Source: Streptomyces globosus
GTDB taxonomy: Bacteria > Actinomycetota > Actinomycetes > Streptomycetales > Streptomycetaceae
Length of the DNA stretch: 64,000 nt
Reading direction: 5' to 3'
Assembly: GCF_003325375.1 (NCBI RefSeq)
Contig: NZ_CP030862.1
Span: 871,501 to 935,500, forward strand
Positions 42,941-52,227 of the stretch are shown one piece after another; position 1 is the stretch's first letter; each line of letters opens with the position of its first letter. Below the pieces are notes generated by a model, which was not told the origin of the DNA, did no database searches, and saw nothing but the letters and a program-made list of their open reading frames with translations. A program made the translations under genes and the position numbers.

Positions 42941-44050
42941 GTGCAGCATGACCAGCTTCAGGGCGAGCGCCGCGACGCGGCCGGGGAAGGCCCCGTGACC
43001 GCGGGCCGCCCCCGCCCCAGGCGCCTGCGCAGGCTTCTGATCGGTGGCGGGCTCGCCTTCGTGCTCACCGCCGGCGGCGGTGCGGCCGCCTACAAGTTCG
43101 GCCTCTTCTCGGACATAGGGGATCCCATGTCCTTCGAGAAGGCCAAGAAGCCCGTGGCGGCCTCCGCCGAGGCCGTCCCGTCCGGGGTCAGCCTGCCGAC
43201 CGGCCCGAAGGCCTCGTTCATCCGCACCAGCCGCCTGCCGGACGGCACGCAGATCGCCAAGACGACCCTGAAGGGGCCGAAGTCCGGGTTCACCGGCGAC
43301 GTGTGGGTGTGGGTCCCCAAGGAGTACGACGACCCGAAGTACGCCAGGAGCGCCTTCCCGGTCCTGATCTCCCTGCCGGGCGGCCGCGGCTACCCGAAGA
43401 ACTACTGGGGCACCGGCCCCGGCCTCGGCCTCCAGCAGGCCGTGGCAGACGGGGCGAAGGCCGGGAAGAGCCTGCCCTTCATCCTCGTCATGCCGGTGAT
43501 CAACGCCGACACCAAGAACCACTTCGACGGCTCGGACATCCCCGGCCAGCCGAAGATGGGCACCTGGATGGCGGATGACGTCCCCGACTTCACCCGGGCC
43601 AACTTCCGCACCTTCACCTCCCGCGACGGGTGGGCCTTCATGGGCTCCTCCTCGGGCGGCTTCGGCGCCTTCAAGCACGTCCTGAAGCACCCCGACCGCT
43701 TCAAGGCGGTCATCGCGAGCGGCATCGACATCGTCCCCGACTCCCCGCTGTGGAAGGGGAACAGGCAGGCGATGGACGAGAACAACCCCGAGAAGCTCGC
43801 CGCCCGGCTGATTGCCGCCGGCGGCCCGGACGTCTACGTCAACTTCCAGATCGGCACCGCCGAGTCCGGCCGCGACAAGGCCGAGAAGTTCATGAAGGAG
43901 TACGGCAGGGGCCCCGTGCACACCCGGCTGCAGGTGATCCAGGATGGTCAGCACAACGGAAAGTCGTACGTGCGCGGCATGAGGGAGGGCTCCCTGGAGT
44001 GGATCAGCAAGGTGATGTCTGCACCGACCCCCGACCCCGGCGTGCGCTGA
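42941..44050 (+). CDS. Membrane-anchored esterase (alpha/beta hydrolase), copy 2
   Basis: A 369-residue paralogue of the preceding gene product with a short cytoplasmic tail (1-30), one membrane helix (about 31-51) and the same catalytic domain: VWVPKEYDDPKYARSAFPVL, LPGGRGYPKNYWGTGPG, nucleophile Ser237 in FMGSSSGGF, DGQHNGKSYVRGMREGSLEW. The two catalytic domains are very similar along their length, so this is a tandem duplication; copy 1 has gained, or copy 2 lost, the long Gln/Tyr-rich tail. A trypsin-like protease gene starts 5 bases after the stop. Confidence 0.88.
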   Translation: MQHDQLQGERRDAAGEGPVTAGRPRPRRLRRLLIGGGLAFVLTAGGGAAAYKFGLFSDIGDPMSFEKAKKPVAASAEAVPSGVSLPTGPKASFIRTSRLPDGTQIAKTTLKGPKSGFTGDVWVWVPKEYDDPKYARSAFPVLISLPGGRGYPKNYWGTGPGLGLQQAVADGAKAGKSLPFILVMPVINADTKNHFDGSDIPGQPKMGTWMADDVPDFTRANFRTFTSRDGWAFMGSSSGGFGAFKHVLKHPDRFKAVIASGIDIVPDSPLWKGNRQAMDENNPEKLAARLIAAGGPDVYVNFQIGTAESGRDKAEKFMKEYGRGPVHTRLQVIQDGQHNGKSYVRGMREGSLEWISKVMSAPTPDPGVR

Positions 44051-44055
44051 CCGCC

Positions 44056-44856
44056 GTGAGGCGGGGGGCGTCCGCGGCGGCGGCCGCCGGGGTGGCGGCC
44101 GCCCTGGCCGTCGCCTTCGCCCAGGCGGTGGACGAGGACGCCGGCGCCGTCCACCCCTTCCCCGGAGTCGGCGTGCTCATGGCGAACGGGGAGCACTGGT
44201 GCACGGCGAGCGTCGTCGACAGCCCCAAGGGGACGGTCGTGGCGACGGCCGCGCACTGCGTCGCCCCGGCCGGGGAGGACGGCGAGCCCGGCGAGGTCGC
44301 GCACGACGGCCGCGAGATCGGCGACCTGTCCTTCGCCCCCGCCTTCACCGGCGAGGGCGCGGGCCGGCAGCCGCTCGGGGTGTGGAAGGTCAAAGCCGTC
44401 CACGTCGACGAGCGGTGGACGCGGTGGGGCGAGGACACCGCCGACTACGCCTTCCTCAGCGTCGAGCCGGACGAGGACGGCCGGACCGTCCAGCAGGCGG
44501 TCCAGGAGGCGGTCGGCGGCGCCCGGGAGGCGCCCGTCCCCGACTGGACCTCCGGGTACGAGCGGGAGGTCACCGTCGTCGGCTACCCGGAGTCGGCCCG
44601 CAACCCGGAGAACCGGCCCGTCTCCTGCTCCACCCGGACCGCCCACGACGAGGACGACCCGGCGATGCTGTACATCGGCTGCGCCGGCTTCTGGACGGGC
44701 ACCAGCGGCAGCCCCTTCATCGCCGACCGGGGCGGCCCGGGCAGCCCCGGCCACCTGATCGGCGTACTGAGCGGCGGGGACACGGACGTGGACTCCACCG
44801 CGGCGCTCTTCGACGAGCGGGCCCGGGCGCTGTACGAGCGGGCCGCGCAGGACTGA
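44056..44856 (+). CDS. Secreted trypsin-like serine protease
   Basis: A 266-residue exported protease. A short signal-like N-terminus (about 1-25) precedes a chymotrypsin fold with catalytic His67 in VATAAHCVA, Asp130 in DTADYAFLSV and Ser219 in GTSGSPF. Cysteines in GEHWCTASVV, VSCSTRT and YIGCAGFW give likely disulfides. It starts 5 bases after the second esterase gene, so the three genes probably form one transcript. No strong ribosome site is visible at the GTG, which suggests coupling to the upstream stop. Confidence 0.87.
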   Translation: MRRGASAAAAAGVAAALAVAFAQAVDEDAGAVHPFPGVGVLMANGEHWCTASVVDSPKGTVVATAAHCVAPAGEDGEPGEVAHDGREIGDLSFAPAFTGEGAGRQPLGVWKVKAVHVDERWTRWGEDTADYAFLSVEPDEDGRTVQQAVQEAVGGAREAPVPDWTSGYEREVTVVGYPESARNPENRPVSCSTRTAHDEDDPAMLYIGCAGFWTGTSGSPFIADRGGPGSPGHLIGVLSGGDTDVDSTAALFDERARALYERAAQD

Positions 44857-44900
44857 CGGCCCGCGCCCGCCCGTACCGCCCCGGGACCGCCCCGCTGCGC

Positions 44901-45710
44901 TCAGCCCTTGAGCAGGCCGTTCAGCGTGCCGTACGGCAGGGCGTCCGCGACCGCGGTGTACGTGCCGTGCGCGAGGAGCTCCTCCGCGGCGCGCCGTACG
45001 ACGCCGTACGCGGCCTCCGCCACCCGGGAGCCGAGGCTGACCCGGGCCGCGCCGAGGGCGCCGAACGCGGCGACGGACGGGCCGCCGGGGCCGGCCAGCA
45101 CGTTGAGGGGGGCGTCGATCCCCCTGGCGAGCTCGGCGACGACGGCCGGGTCGGCGGTGCCGGGCACGAAGATGCCGGAGGCGCCCGCGCGCAGGCAGGC
45201 GGAGGCGCGGGCCAGGGTCTCGTCGAGGCGGCCCGCGGGGTCGCCGAGGCCGAACAGGTAGGTGTCGATGCGGGCGTTGACGTACAGCGGGATCCCGGCG
45301 GCATCGGCGGCGGCCCGGGCGGCGGCGATGCGCTCGGCGTGCTCGGCGGGGGCCCGGCCGCCGTCCTCGATGTTGACGCCGACGGCCCCGGCGGCGAGGA
45401 CCGCGGCGACGGTCTCCCCGACGGCCGCCGGGTCGGCGCCGAAGCCGCCCTCGATGTCGGCGGTGACGGGCACGGAGACGGCGGAGGCCACCCGGGCCAC
45501 GAGGTCGACGGCCCGGTCGCGGGCCAGCGCGTCCCCGTCGGGTGCGCCGAGGGACCAGGCGACGCCGGCGCTGGTCGTGGCGACGGCGGGGGCACCGGCG
45601 GCCTCGACGAGGCGGGCGCTGACGACGTCCCAGGCATTGGCCAGGGCCAGCGGGGCGGCGGGGTCGTGAAGGGCGGTGAAGCGGCGGGCAAGGTCAACAG
45701 CACGGTTCAT
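44901..45710 (-). CDS. Isocitrate lyase/PEP mutase family protein
   Basis: A 269-residue TIM-barrel enzyme of the ICL/PEP mutase superfamily: LANAWDVVSARLVEAAGAPAV, SVPVTADIEGGFG (metal-binding Asp/Glu), VNIEDGG, and YVNARIDTYLFG. Members include carboxyvinyl-carboxyphosphonate phosphorylmutases, oxaloacetate decarboxylases and methylisocitrate lyases. The stand-alone members like this are of uncertain reaction. It converges with the protease gene. Confidence 0.88.
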   Translation of the reverse strand: MNRAVDLARRFTALHDPAAPLALANAWDVVSARLVEAAGAPAVATTSAGVAWSLGAPDGDALARDRAVDLVARVASAVSVPVTADIEGGFGADPAAVGETVAAVLAAGAVGVNIEDGGRAPAEHAERIAAARAAADAAGIPLYVNARIDTYLFGLGDPAGRLDETLARASACLRAGASGIFVPGTADPAVVAELARGIDAPLNVLAGPGGPSVAAFGALGAARVSLGSRVAEAAYGVVRRAAEELLAHGTYTAVADALPYGTLNGLLKG

Positions 45711-45849
45711 CAGGCCAGTTGACCAGCTCCCGGCGGCCGCGGCTGGCGGTTTTCCGCCATGTACGCGGTTGCCTGCGGCCGGTCCGCCCTGCGAGGCCGC
45801 CGGCCGGCCGGCTGCGGCGCCGGCGGTCCGCCGCGCCTGCCCGCCCCCC

Positions 45850-46962
45850 TCAGGCCGCCGTGGGCGCCGGCAGGCCCGCCCCGCACAGCGGCAGTACCGC
45901 CGTGCGCCCCTGGAGGGGGTCCGAGGGGGCCGCGGGGCCGACCGCGGCCCAGCAGGCGGCCGCCGTCGGCTCGACGAAGAGGCCGCGCCCGGCCAGGTCC
46001 CGGTGGGCGGCGGCCAGGGCCTCCTCCGAGACGGTCAGGAAGGTGCCGCCGGACTTGCGGACCGCGGCCAGGATCTGGCGGGCCCGCGGCGGCGCCGGGA
46101 TCGCGATCCCCTCGGCGAGGGTGGGCCGCTGCTCCGCCGGGCCGGCGTCCTCGGCGCCGGCGGCGAACGCGGCGGCCAGCGGAGACACCGCCTCCGCCTG
46201 CACCGCGAACAGGGCCGGCGGGCGTACCCCGCGCCGGGCCAGCTCCTGCGCGGCCAGTGCGGCCCCCAGCAGCAGGGTGCCGTTGCCGACGGGGAGCACG
46301 AGGACCTCCGGCAGCCGGCCGCCGAGCTCCTCCCACACCTCGTAGGCGAACGTCTTGGTGCCGTGCAGGAAGTACGGGTTGTACACGTGGCTGGCGTAGA
46401 ACACGCCCGGCAGGTCCGCCTCCGCGCGCGCCGCGGCCGCGGCGGCCTCGCGGCCGCCCGGAACCACCCGTACCGCCGCGCCGTGCGCGCGCATCCGGCC
46501 GGTCTTCCTCGCGGAGGTGCCCTCGGGCACGAAAACTTCACAACTCAGTCCGGCGCGTGCGCAGTGCGCCGCCACGGCCGTTCCGGCGTTGCCGCTGCTG
46601 TCCGCGACGACCCGCTCGGGGCCCAGCCGCCGGGCCACTTCCGCGAGCATCACCGCGCCGCGGTCCTTGAACGACAGCGTGGGCATCAGGAAGTCGAGCT
46701 TGGCGTGAATCCGCTCCCCGAGCGGCAGCAGCGGGGTGTTCCCCTCCGACATGGTCACGGAGAACGCCCCCGGCAGGGGCAGCGCGGACCCGAAGCGCCA
46801 GAGCGAGTTGGGCCCGGACGCCGGGTCGAGGGAGCTGGCCGGATCCGGTGCGAAGTCGAGGTCCCAGGGGCCGCCGCAGACAGGGCAGCACCACGGGGCG
46901 GTCCGCACGTCCGCTCGGGTGCCGTCGTCGGGGCAGACGTATCCGGGGATTGCGTGCGTCAT
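45850..46962 (-). CDS. Threonine synthase-like PLP-dependent lyase
   Basis: A 370-residue fold-type II PLP enzyme. The N-terminus has a small Cys pair module (YVCPDDGT, WCCPVCGGPW) typical of threonine-synthase-like proteins. PLP Lys99 is in TLSFKDRGAV, followed by the SSGNAGTAVAAH phosphate-binding loop and a Gly-rich VLPVGNGTLLLGAA. It could make threonine from O-phosphohomoserine or act on a related substrate; no thr operon is beside it. ATG at 46962. It is divergent from the subtilase gene. Confidence 0.87.
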   Translation of the reverse strand: MTHAIPGYVCPDDGTRADVRTAPWCCPVCGGPWDLDFAPDPASSLDPASGPNSLWRFGSALPLPGAFSVTMSEGNTPLLPLGERIHAKLDFLMPTLSFKDRGAVMLAEVARRLGPERVVADSSGNAGTAVAAHCARAGLSCEVFVPEGTSARKTGRMRAHGAAVRVVPGGREAAAAAARAEADLPGVFYASHVYNPYFLHGTKTFAYEVWEELGGRLPEVLVLPVGNGTLLLGAALAAQELARRGVRPPALFAVQAEAVSPLAAAFAAGAEDAGPAEQRPTLAEGIAIPAPPRARQILAAVRKSGGTFLTVSEEALAAAHRDLAGRGLFVEPTAAACWAAVGPAAPSDPLQGRTAVLPLCGAGLPAPTAA

Positions 46963-47167
46963 GTGCGGAGCACCTTTGCTCTTTCATGGCCGTTGTGTGG
47001 CACGGATGTTACGCGCCTGCCGTCCCCTTGTGGGATCCCGGCGGGCTGGGTCAACCTTTCGACAGGCGGCGCCGTGCCGGGCGTTCCCGGTCTTGTCATG
47101 TCCATGGCCTAACGTCCGCCGTTCCGCCGCCATCCCCAGAGCTCCACCGACGAGGAGGACCCCCCAC

Positions 47168-48745
47168 ATGTCCATGCGTCGCACCCGCCGGAAGGCCGCC
47201 GCCGTAGGCGTGACCGCCGTAGCGGCCCTCGCGCTCGGCGCCGCCGCCGCGCTCCCCGCGTCCGCGGCCGACCGCGCGCCCCAGGGCGTCATCGAGAACG
47301 CCGGCGCCCCCGGCGCCGTGGCGGGCAGCTACATCGTGACCCTGAAGGACTCCGCCGCCCGCTCCACCGGCGAGAGCGGCAAGGCCGTCGCCCGGAAGTA
47401 CGGGGCGACCATCGACCGCACCTACAGCGCCGCGCTCAACGGCTACTCCGTCGAGGTCTCGGAGGCGCAGGCCCGCAAGCTCGCCGCCGACCCGGCGGTC
47501 AAGTCGGTCGTGCAGAACCGGGTCTTCACCATCGACGGCGCACAGGGCACCCAGCCCAGCCCGCCGTCCTGGGGCCTGGACCGCATCGACCAGCGGGCCC
47601 TCCCGCTGAACAGCAGCTACACGTACCCGGACAAGGCCGGCGAGGGCGTCACCGCCTACATCATCGACACCGGCGTGCGCATCACCCACACGGACTTCGG
47701 CGGCCGCGCCTCCTACGGCTACGACGCCGTCGACAACGACAACACCGCCCAGGACGGCCACGGCCACGGCACGCACGTCGCCGGCACCGTCGCCGGCGGC
47801 GCGTACGGCGTCGCCAAGAAGGCCAAGATCGTCGGCGTGCGCGTGCTGAACAACCAGGGCTCCGGCACGACCGCCCAGGTCGTCGCGGGCATCGACTGGG
47901 TCACCCGCAACGCCGTCAAGCCGGCCGTCGCCAACATGTCCCTCGGCGGAGGCGCCGACTCCGCGCTCGACACGGCCGTGCGCAACTCGATCGCCTCCGG
48001 CGTCACGTACGCGGTCGCCGCGGGCAACGAGAGCACCGACGCCAGCACGAAGTCCCCGGCCCGCGTCGCCGAGGCCCTCACGGTCGGCTCCACCACCAGC
48101 TCGGACGCCAAGTCCAGCTTCTCCAACTACGGCAGCATCCTCGACATATTCGCCCCCGGCTCCTCCATCACCTCCGCCTGGGCCACCGGCGACACCGCCA
48201 CCAACACCATCTCCGGCACCTCGATGGCCGCGCCGCACGTCGCGGGCGCGGCCGCCCTGCACCTGGCGGACAACCCGGCGAGCACGCCGGCCCAGGTCGC
48301 CCAGGCCCTCACCGCCGCCGCCACCCCGAACGTGGTGACCGGCCCCGGCTCCGGCTCCCCGAACCGCCTGCTGTACGTCGGCGGCGGCACCACCACGCCT
48401 CCCGGCCCGCGGTTCGAGAACTCCGCCGACTACGCGATCAACGACAACGCGACCACCGAGTCCCCGGTCACCGTCAGCGGCGTGTCCGGCAGCGCCCCGG
48501 CGGCCCTGACCGTGGCGGTCGACATCAAGCACACCTACATCGGCGACCTCAAGGTCGACCTGATCGCCCCCGACGGCACGGCCTACAACCTGCACAACCG
48601 CTCGGGCGGCAGCGCGAACGACATCATCCGCACCTTCACCGTGAACGCCTCCTCGGAGACCGCGAACGGCACCTGGAAGCTGCGCGTGAACGACAACGCC
48701 CGCCTCGACACCGGCAAGATCGACTCGTGGGCGCTGCAGTTCTGA
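47168..48745 (+). CDS. Secreted subtilisin-like protease with P domain
   Basis: A 525-residue exported S8 protease. Signal peptide 1-33 (ending PASA-AD), an inhibitor I9 propeptide (about 50-125, GSYIVTLKD), then the subtilase domain with Asp167 in YIIDTGV, His200 in GHGTHVAG and Ser352 in GTSMAAPHVAG. The C-terminal P/proprotein convertase domain (about 415-525) has IKHTYIGDLKVDLIAPDGT and TFTVNASSETANGTWKLRV. Maturation should remove the propeptide. An excellent GAGGAGGA site precedes the ATG. Confidence 0.95.
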   Translation: MSMRRTRRKAAAVGVTAVAALALGAAAALPASAADRAPQGVIENAGAPGAVAGSYIVTLKDSAARSTGESGKAVARKYGATIDRTYSAALNGYSVEVSEAQARKLAADPAVKSVVQNRVFTIDGAQGTQPSPPSWGLDRIDQRALPLNSSYTYPDKAGEGVTAYIIDTGVRITHTDFGGRASYGYDAVDNDNTAQDGHGHGTHVAGTVAGGAYGVAKKAKIVGVRVLNNQGSGTTAQVVAGIDWVTRNAVKPAVANMSLGGGADSALDTAVRNSIASGVTYAVAAGNESTDASTKSPARVAEALTVGSTTSSDAKSSFSNYGSILDIFAPGSSITSAWATGDTATNTISGTSMAAPHVAGAAALHLADNPASTPAQVAQALTAAATPNVVTGPGSGSPNRLLYVGGGTTTPPGPRFENSADYAINDNATTESPVTVSGVSGSAPAALTVAVDIKHTYIGDLKVDLIAPDGTAYNLHNRSGGSANDIIRTFTVNASSETANGTWKLRVNDNARLDTGKIDSWALQF

Positions 48746-48819
48746 TCCGGTACGGGGCCGCCTGCGGCCCGACCTGCACCGGCTGAGCCCGGACCGCCCG
48801 CAGGGGCGCCGGGTGAGCG

Positions 48820-48851
48820 GCGGGGGCGACCGACACCGCGGTCGCCCCCGC
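48820..48851 (+). terminator. Terminator after the subtilase gene
   Basis: Perfect 12-bp stem (48820-48831 with 48840-48851, GCGGGGGCGACC) with an 8-base loop, about 75 bases after the stop. Confidence 0.75.
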
Positions 48852-48906
48852 TGCGTACTATTTCGCGCATTCGCCTCCGCACCCCCCGGGATGGAGCCCT
48901 GCGCCC

Positions 48907-50142
48907 GTGAGCACCCCGCCGCCGCACGCCTGGCCGCCGCCGCACCGACGGCCGGCGGCGTCGCCGCAGGCGGACGGGGACGCGGAGCTGAACGGGTTCG
49001 CGCCGGCCTCACTGCTCGTCGGGCTGCTGTGCCTGCCGCCGCTCGGCATCGTCCTCGCGGTCGTGGCGCTCGTACAGATCTCCCGCAAGGGCGAGCGCGG
49101 CCGGCCGCTGGCCCTCGCGGGCCTTGCCGTGTCGCTGGTGACCACCGTCGCGGCCCTGTTCACCGTCGTGCAGGCCGCCGGGCCGCTCTTCGAACGGCTC
49201 GACGCCCTGGAGCAGTACGAGAGCGTGGCGGGCGAGCTGGCCGTCCCCGAGGAGCTCCAGGCGGGCGACTGCTTCAACGTCCCCGGCGGCGACCTCCTCG
49301 ACGAGGACCCGCTCTTCTACCGGATCGACTGCGCCGAGGTCCACCAGGGCGAGGTGACCTCCTCGACGCTGCTGGGCCGGCCGGCGTACCCGGGCGGCCG
49401 GAAGGCCAAGCGGAGCGCCGCGGAGGCCTGTTGGCGGGCGCAGGACGCGTACGCGATGGACACCTGGGCCCTGCCCCCGTACGCGGACATGTTCTACTTC
49501 GCCCCCTCCCGCGACTCGTGGGGCGACGGCGACCGGCACCTGCTGTGCGTCATCGGCACCACCGAGGAGGAGCACCGCGGCAGCCTGCGCAGGGACGCCG
49601 GCATGCTGCGGCCCGACCAGGCCGCCTACCTCGGCGCGGCGAACGAGGCGGAGCTGGCCCGGGGCGGCGCCCCCGACGAGGACCTCGACGAGGCGCTCCC
49701 GGCGTACCGGGAGTGGGCCCGGTCGGTGGAGCGGGCGCTGGCCCGCGAGGCGGGGGTGCTCCGGGAGGCGCTGGCGCGCCCGGAGCTCGCCGAGCCCGCC
49801 GGGGTCCGGCTGAAGGAGGTCGAGGCATCCCGGGCGGAGTGGAAGCGGGCCGGGGAGGCCGTGCGCCCGGACGGCTTCCGGGAGGCGTGGGAGCGCGCCG
49901 CGCGGGTGCTGACCGTGACGGCGGAGCGGAACCTGCGCGGGGCGTTCGGGCTCGCGACGACGGTGCCGGACTGGCTGGAGGAGCGGCCGGGGACGGGAGG
50001 GCCCGCGGAGCCGGAGGAGGATCCGGAGCCGGAGGGGGATCCGGACCCGGAAGCGGGCCCGGACTCCGCTCCGCAGCCGGAGCCGGAGCCGGAGCCGGCG
50101 CGGCGCCGGACGGGCGGGGACACCGTGCGGCAAGGGGTTTGA
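48907..50142 (+). CDS. DUF4190 / septum formation family membrane protein
   Basis: A 411-residue protein. A Pro-rich cytoplasmic tail (1-27) leads into two membrane helices (about 30-53 and 70-92) of DUF4190 type (ASLLVGLLCLPPLGIVLAVVALVQISRKGE), then an outside septum-formation domain with AGDCFNVPGG, YRIDCAEVHQGEV, AEACWRA and LLCVIGT, whose four cysteines probably pair. The rest is helical and charged and ends in an acidic Glu/Pro tail (EPEEDPEPEGDPDPEAG-like). Role in division is inferred from the family name only. Confidence 0.82.
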   Translation: MSTPPPHAWPPPHRRPAASPQADGDAELNGFAPASLLVGLLCLPPLGIVLAVVALVQISRKGERGRPLALAGLAVSLVTTVAALFTVVQAAGPLFERLDALEQYESVAGELAVPEELQAGDCFNVPGGDLLDEDPLFYRIDCAEVHQGEVTSSTLLGRPAYPGGRKAKRSAAEACWRAQDAYAMDTWALPPYADMFYFAPSRDSWGDGDRHLLCVIGTTEEEHRGSLRRDAGMLRPDQAAYLGAANEAELARGGAPDEDLDEALPAYREWARSVERALAREAGVLREALARPELAEPAGVRLKEVEASRAEWKRAGEAVRPDGFREAWERAARVLTVTAERNLRGAFGLATTVPDWLEERPGTGGPAEPEEDPEPEGDPDPEAGPDSAPQPEPEPEPARRRTGGDTVRQGV

Positions 50143-50247
50143 CTGACCTGCCTTTCATCACTTCGGGTGAAACGGTGGCCTTCGCTTGCGGCGTACAACC
50201 GACCGTTGCCAGGGTGTGGCTGTCTGTCAACCTGATGGGAGTGCCCA

Positions 50248-51000
50248 GTGGCTTTCGGTGAGCAGCCGGCCTATCTCCGCGTCGCCGGGGATCTCCGACG
50301 GAAGATCGTCGATGGCTCCCTGCCCCCGCACGCCCGCCTCCCCTCCCAGGCCCGGATCCGCGAGGAGTACGGGGTCTCCGACACCGTGGCGCTGGAGGCC
50401 CGCAAGGTCCTGATGGCGGAGGGCCTCGTCGAGGGCCGCTCCGGGTCGGGGACGTACGTGCGGGAGCAGCCCGTGCCCCGGCGGGTGGCCCGCTCGGGGT
50501 ACCGCGCGGGCGGGCCCTCCACCCCGTTCCGGCAGGAGCAGGCCGAGGCGGGTGCGCGCGGCACCTGGGACTCCAGCAGCGAGCAGGCCGGGGCGCCCGC
50601 GCCGATCGCCGAGCGCCTCGGCATCGAGCCGGGGGAGCGGGTCATGCGGACCCGGTACGTCTTCCGCGACGCCGGCGAGGCGATGATGCTGTCCACCTCC
50701 TGGGAGCCGCTGGCGCTCACCGGCCGGACCCCGGTCATGCTGCCGGAGGAGGGGCCGCTGGGCGGCTCGGGCGTCGTGGACCGCATGGCCGCCATCGACG
50801 TCGTCGTCGACAACGTGGTCGAGGAGGTCGGTGCGCGGCCCGGCCTCGCGGAGGAGCTGCTGGTCCTCGGCGGCGTCCCCGGGCACGTCGTCCTGGTGAT
50901 CGGCCGTACCTACTACGCCTCCGGCCGCCCCGTGGAGACCGCCGACGTGGTCGTGCCCGCCGACCGCTACCGGCTCGCCTACCACCTGCCCGTGCGCTGA
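50248..51000 (+). CDS. GntR family regulator with UTRA domain
   Basis: A 250-residue HutC-type regulator: winged helix (about 8-75) with PAYLRVAGDLRRKIVDGSLPPHARLPS, VSDTVALEARKVLMAEGLVEGRSGSGTYV, and an effector-binding UTRA domain (about 100-245) with RTRYVFRDAGEAMMLSTSW and VETADVVVPADRYRLAY. It represses target genes until a small ligand binds; ligand unknown. GTG at 50248. It lies between a septum-formation gene and a short SPOR gene. An 18-bp GC palindrome follows the stop. Confidence 0.92.
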   Translation: MAFGEQPAYLRVAGDLRRKIVDGSLPPHARLPSQARIREEYGVSDTVALEARKVLMAEGLVEGRSGSGTYVREQPVPRRVARSGYRAGGPSTPFRQEQAEAGARGTWDSSSEQAGAPAPIAERLGIEPGERVMRTRYVFRDAGEAMMLSTSWEPLALTGRTPVMLPEEGPLGGSGVVDRMAAIDVVVDNVVEEVGARPGLAEELLVLGGVPGHVVLVIGRTYYASGRPVETADVVVPADRYRLAYHLPVR

Positions 51001-51004
51001 GGGA

Positions 51005-51049
51005 GCCGCCGGGCTGCCAGGCCGCCGCGCGGCGGCCCGGCAGGCGGCG
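51005..51049 (+). terminator. Terminator after the GntR gene
   Basis: GGCCGCCGCGCGGCGGCC (51020-51037) is an 18-bp palindrome flanked by GCCGCC and GGCGGC (51005-51010 and 51044-51049), giving a long imperfect stem, followed by GTTTCGG. It starts within 5 bases of the stop. Confidence 0.75.
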
Positions 51050-51378
51050 GGTTTCGGTGCGATCGTGATCGCCCCGTCCTGCGCCGATGCCCCGGCGCAC
51101 CGCTCCGTACGCGCCCCCGGCGCCGCCCCTGCCGCCCCGCGGCTCCGCAGACCAGGCCGGTCCGGCCCGCTGCCGGGCCCGCGTGCGCCGGTCCGCAGCC
51201 GGCGCGCACGGCTCACTCGTACGCATGGCCGGATGCGTACGCCTGCAAGGTATCTCTTCGTAAAAACCTGTATCCGCTCAGTAAAGGTCGGGCGTAAGCT
51301 CCGGCATATGCACCATGCGGTTTCCCGGGCCGGCGGACCGGCTGCCCGGGCACGTGGATCGGCGGAGGGTGAAACGCG
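51050..51378. other. Intergenic region before the SPOR gene
   Basis: No gene is supported in these 329 bases. At 51218-51241 lies a perfect 9-bp inverted repeat, CGTACGCAT-N6-ATGCGTACG. Downstream the sequence becomes AT-richer (TCTTCGTAAAAACCTGTATCC), the likely promoter zone, and GGCGGAGGGT near 51360 is the ribosome site for the SPOR gene. Confidence 0.45.
51218..51241. promoter_or_regulatory. 9-bp perfect inverted repeat upstream of the SPOR gene
   Basis: CGTACGCAT-GGCCGG-ATGCGTACG. The dyad is 138 bases before the SPOR ATG and 218 bases after the GntR gene. Its symmetry suits a dimeric regulator, for example the GntR protein itself, but this is not shown. Confidence 0.4.
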
Positions 51379-51564
51379 ATGAACGACAGCGGTGCCCTGC
51401 TTCCGTGGCTGGTCATACGTCAGGACGACAACGGCAACCGCTACCGGGTGGGCCGGTACCCCACCCGGGCCGAGGCCCAGAAGGTGGTCGAGAGCCTCGA
51501 CCACCGTGGACACGAGCAGCTCTACTGGGTCGAGCGGATCGGCCAGACCGCCACGACGAACTGA
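51379..51564 (+). CDS. Small SPOR-like protein
   Basis: A 61-residue protein with the SPOR-like pattern LPWLVIRQDDNGNRYRVGRY and PTRAEAQKVVESLDHRG. SPOR domains bind denuded peptidoglycan glycans, but this copy has no signal or membrane segment, so a cytoplasmic role is as likely. The ATG at 51379 has GGAGGGTG upstream. A Nudix gene follows after 29 bases on the same strand. Confidence 0.8.
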   Translation: MNDSGALLPWLVIRQDDNGNRYRVGRYPTRAEAQKVVESLDHRGHEQLYWVERIGQTATTN

Positions 51565-51593
51565 GCATCACGGCAGTGGCATAGGCTCCGCCC

Positions 51594-52031
51594 ATGACGG
51601 ATCGAGTGGTCGTGGGCGGAGCCCTGTGCCGTGCGGGCCGCCTGCTGGCCGCCCGCCGCAGCGCGCCCCCCGAACTGGCGGGCCGCTGGGAGCTGCCCGG
51701 GGGCAAGGCCGAACCGGGCGAGTCCGCCCCCGACGCGCTGGTCCGCGAACTGCGCGAGGAGCTCGGCGTGCACACCGAGCCCGTCGAGCGCATCCCGGGG
51801 GAGTGGCCGCTGCGGCCGGGACTCGTCCTGCACGTGTGGACCGCCCGCCTGCTCGCCGGGGAGCCCGAGCCGCTGGAGGACCACGACGAACTGCGCTGGC
51901 TCGCCCCCGACGAACTGGCGTCGGTGGACTGGCTCGACCAGGACCGCCCCGCCGTCGCCGAGATCGGCCGCCGGCTGCGCGCCGCGCACGCCGCCGAGGA
52001 GGGGGCCGGCGGCACCCGGGCGGCGCCCTGA
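51594..52031 (+). CDS. Nudix hydrolase (MutT-like)
   Basis: A 145-residue Nudix enzyme. The Nudix box spans residues 36-58 with GGKAEPGES and RELREELG, giving the Mg-binding glutamates. RWELPGGK and the C-terminal WLAPDEL are typical of 8-oxo-dGTP or CTP pyrophosphohydrolases that clean oxidised nucleotides. The spacing of 29 bases from the SPOR gene suggests one transcript. Confidence 0.92.
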   Translation: MTDRVVVGGALCRAGRLLAARRSAPPELAGRWELPGGKAEPGESAPDALVRELREELGVHTEPVERIPGEWPLRPGLVLHVWTARLLAGEPEPLEDHDELRWLAPDELASVDWLDQDRPAVAEIGRRLRAAHAAEEGAGGTRAAP

Positions 52032-52227
52032 CCCGGAGCACACCGGGTCGCACGGGGGCGCGCACCGCTCGTGCGCTCGGCCGTCCGCGCCACAGTGCGC
52101 CGGGGCATGCAAGTCGGGTGGTACGCCGCCACGATTATCGGGTATGTCGCTATTGGTCCTATTTGCGTAGTGAACCTCCAGGCGTCGTCCCCGCCGGACC
52201 GGACGGCCGCCGCCCCCGGCCCGGGAA

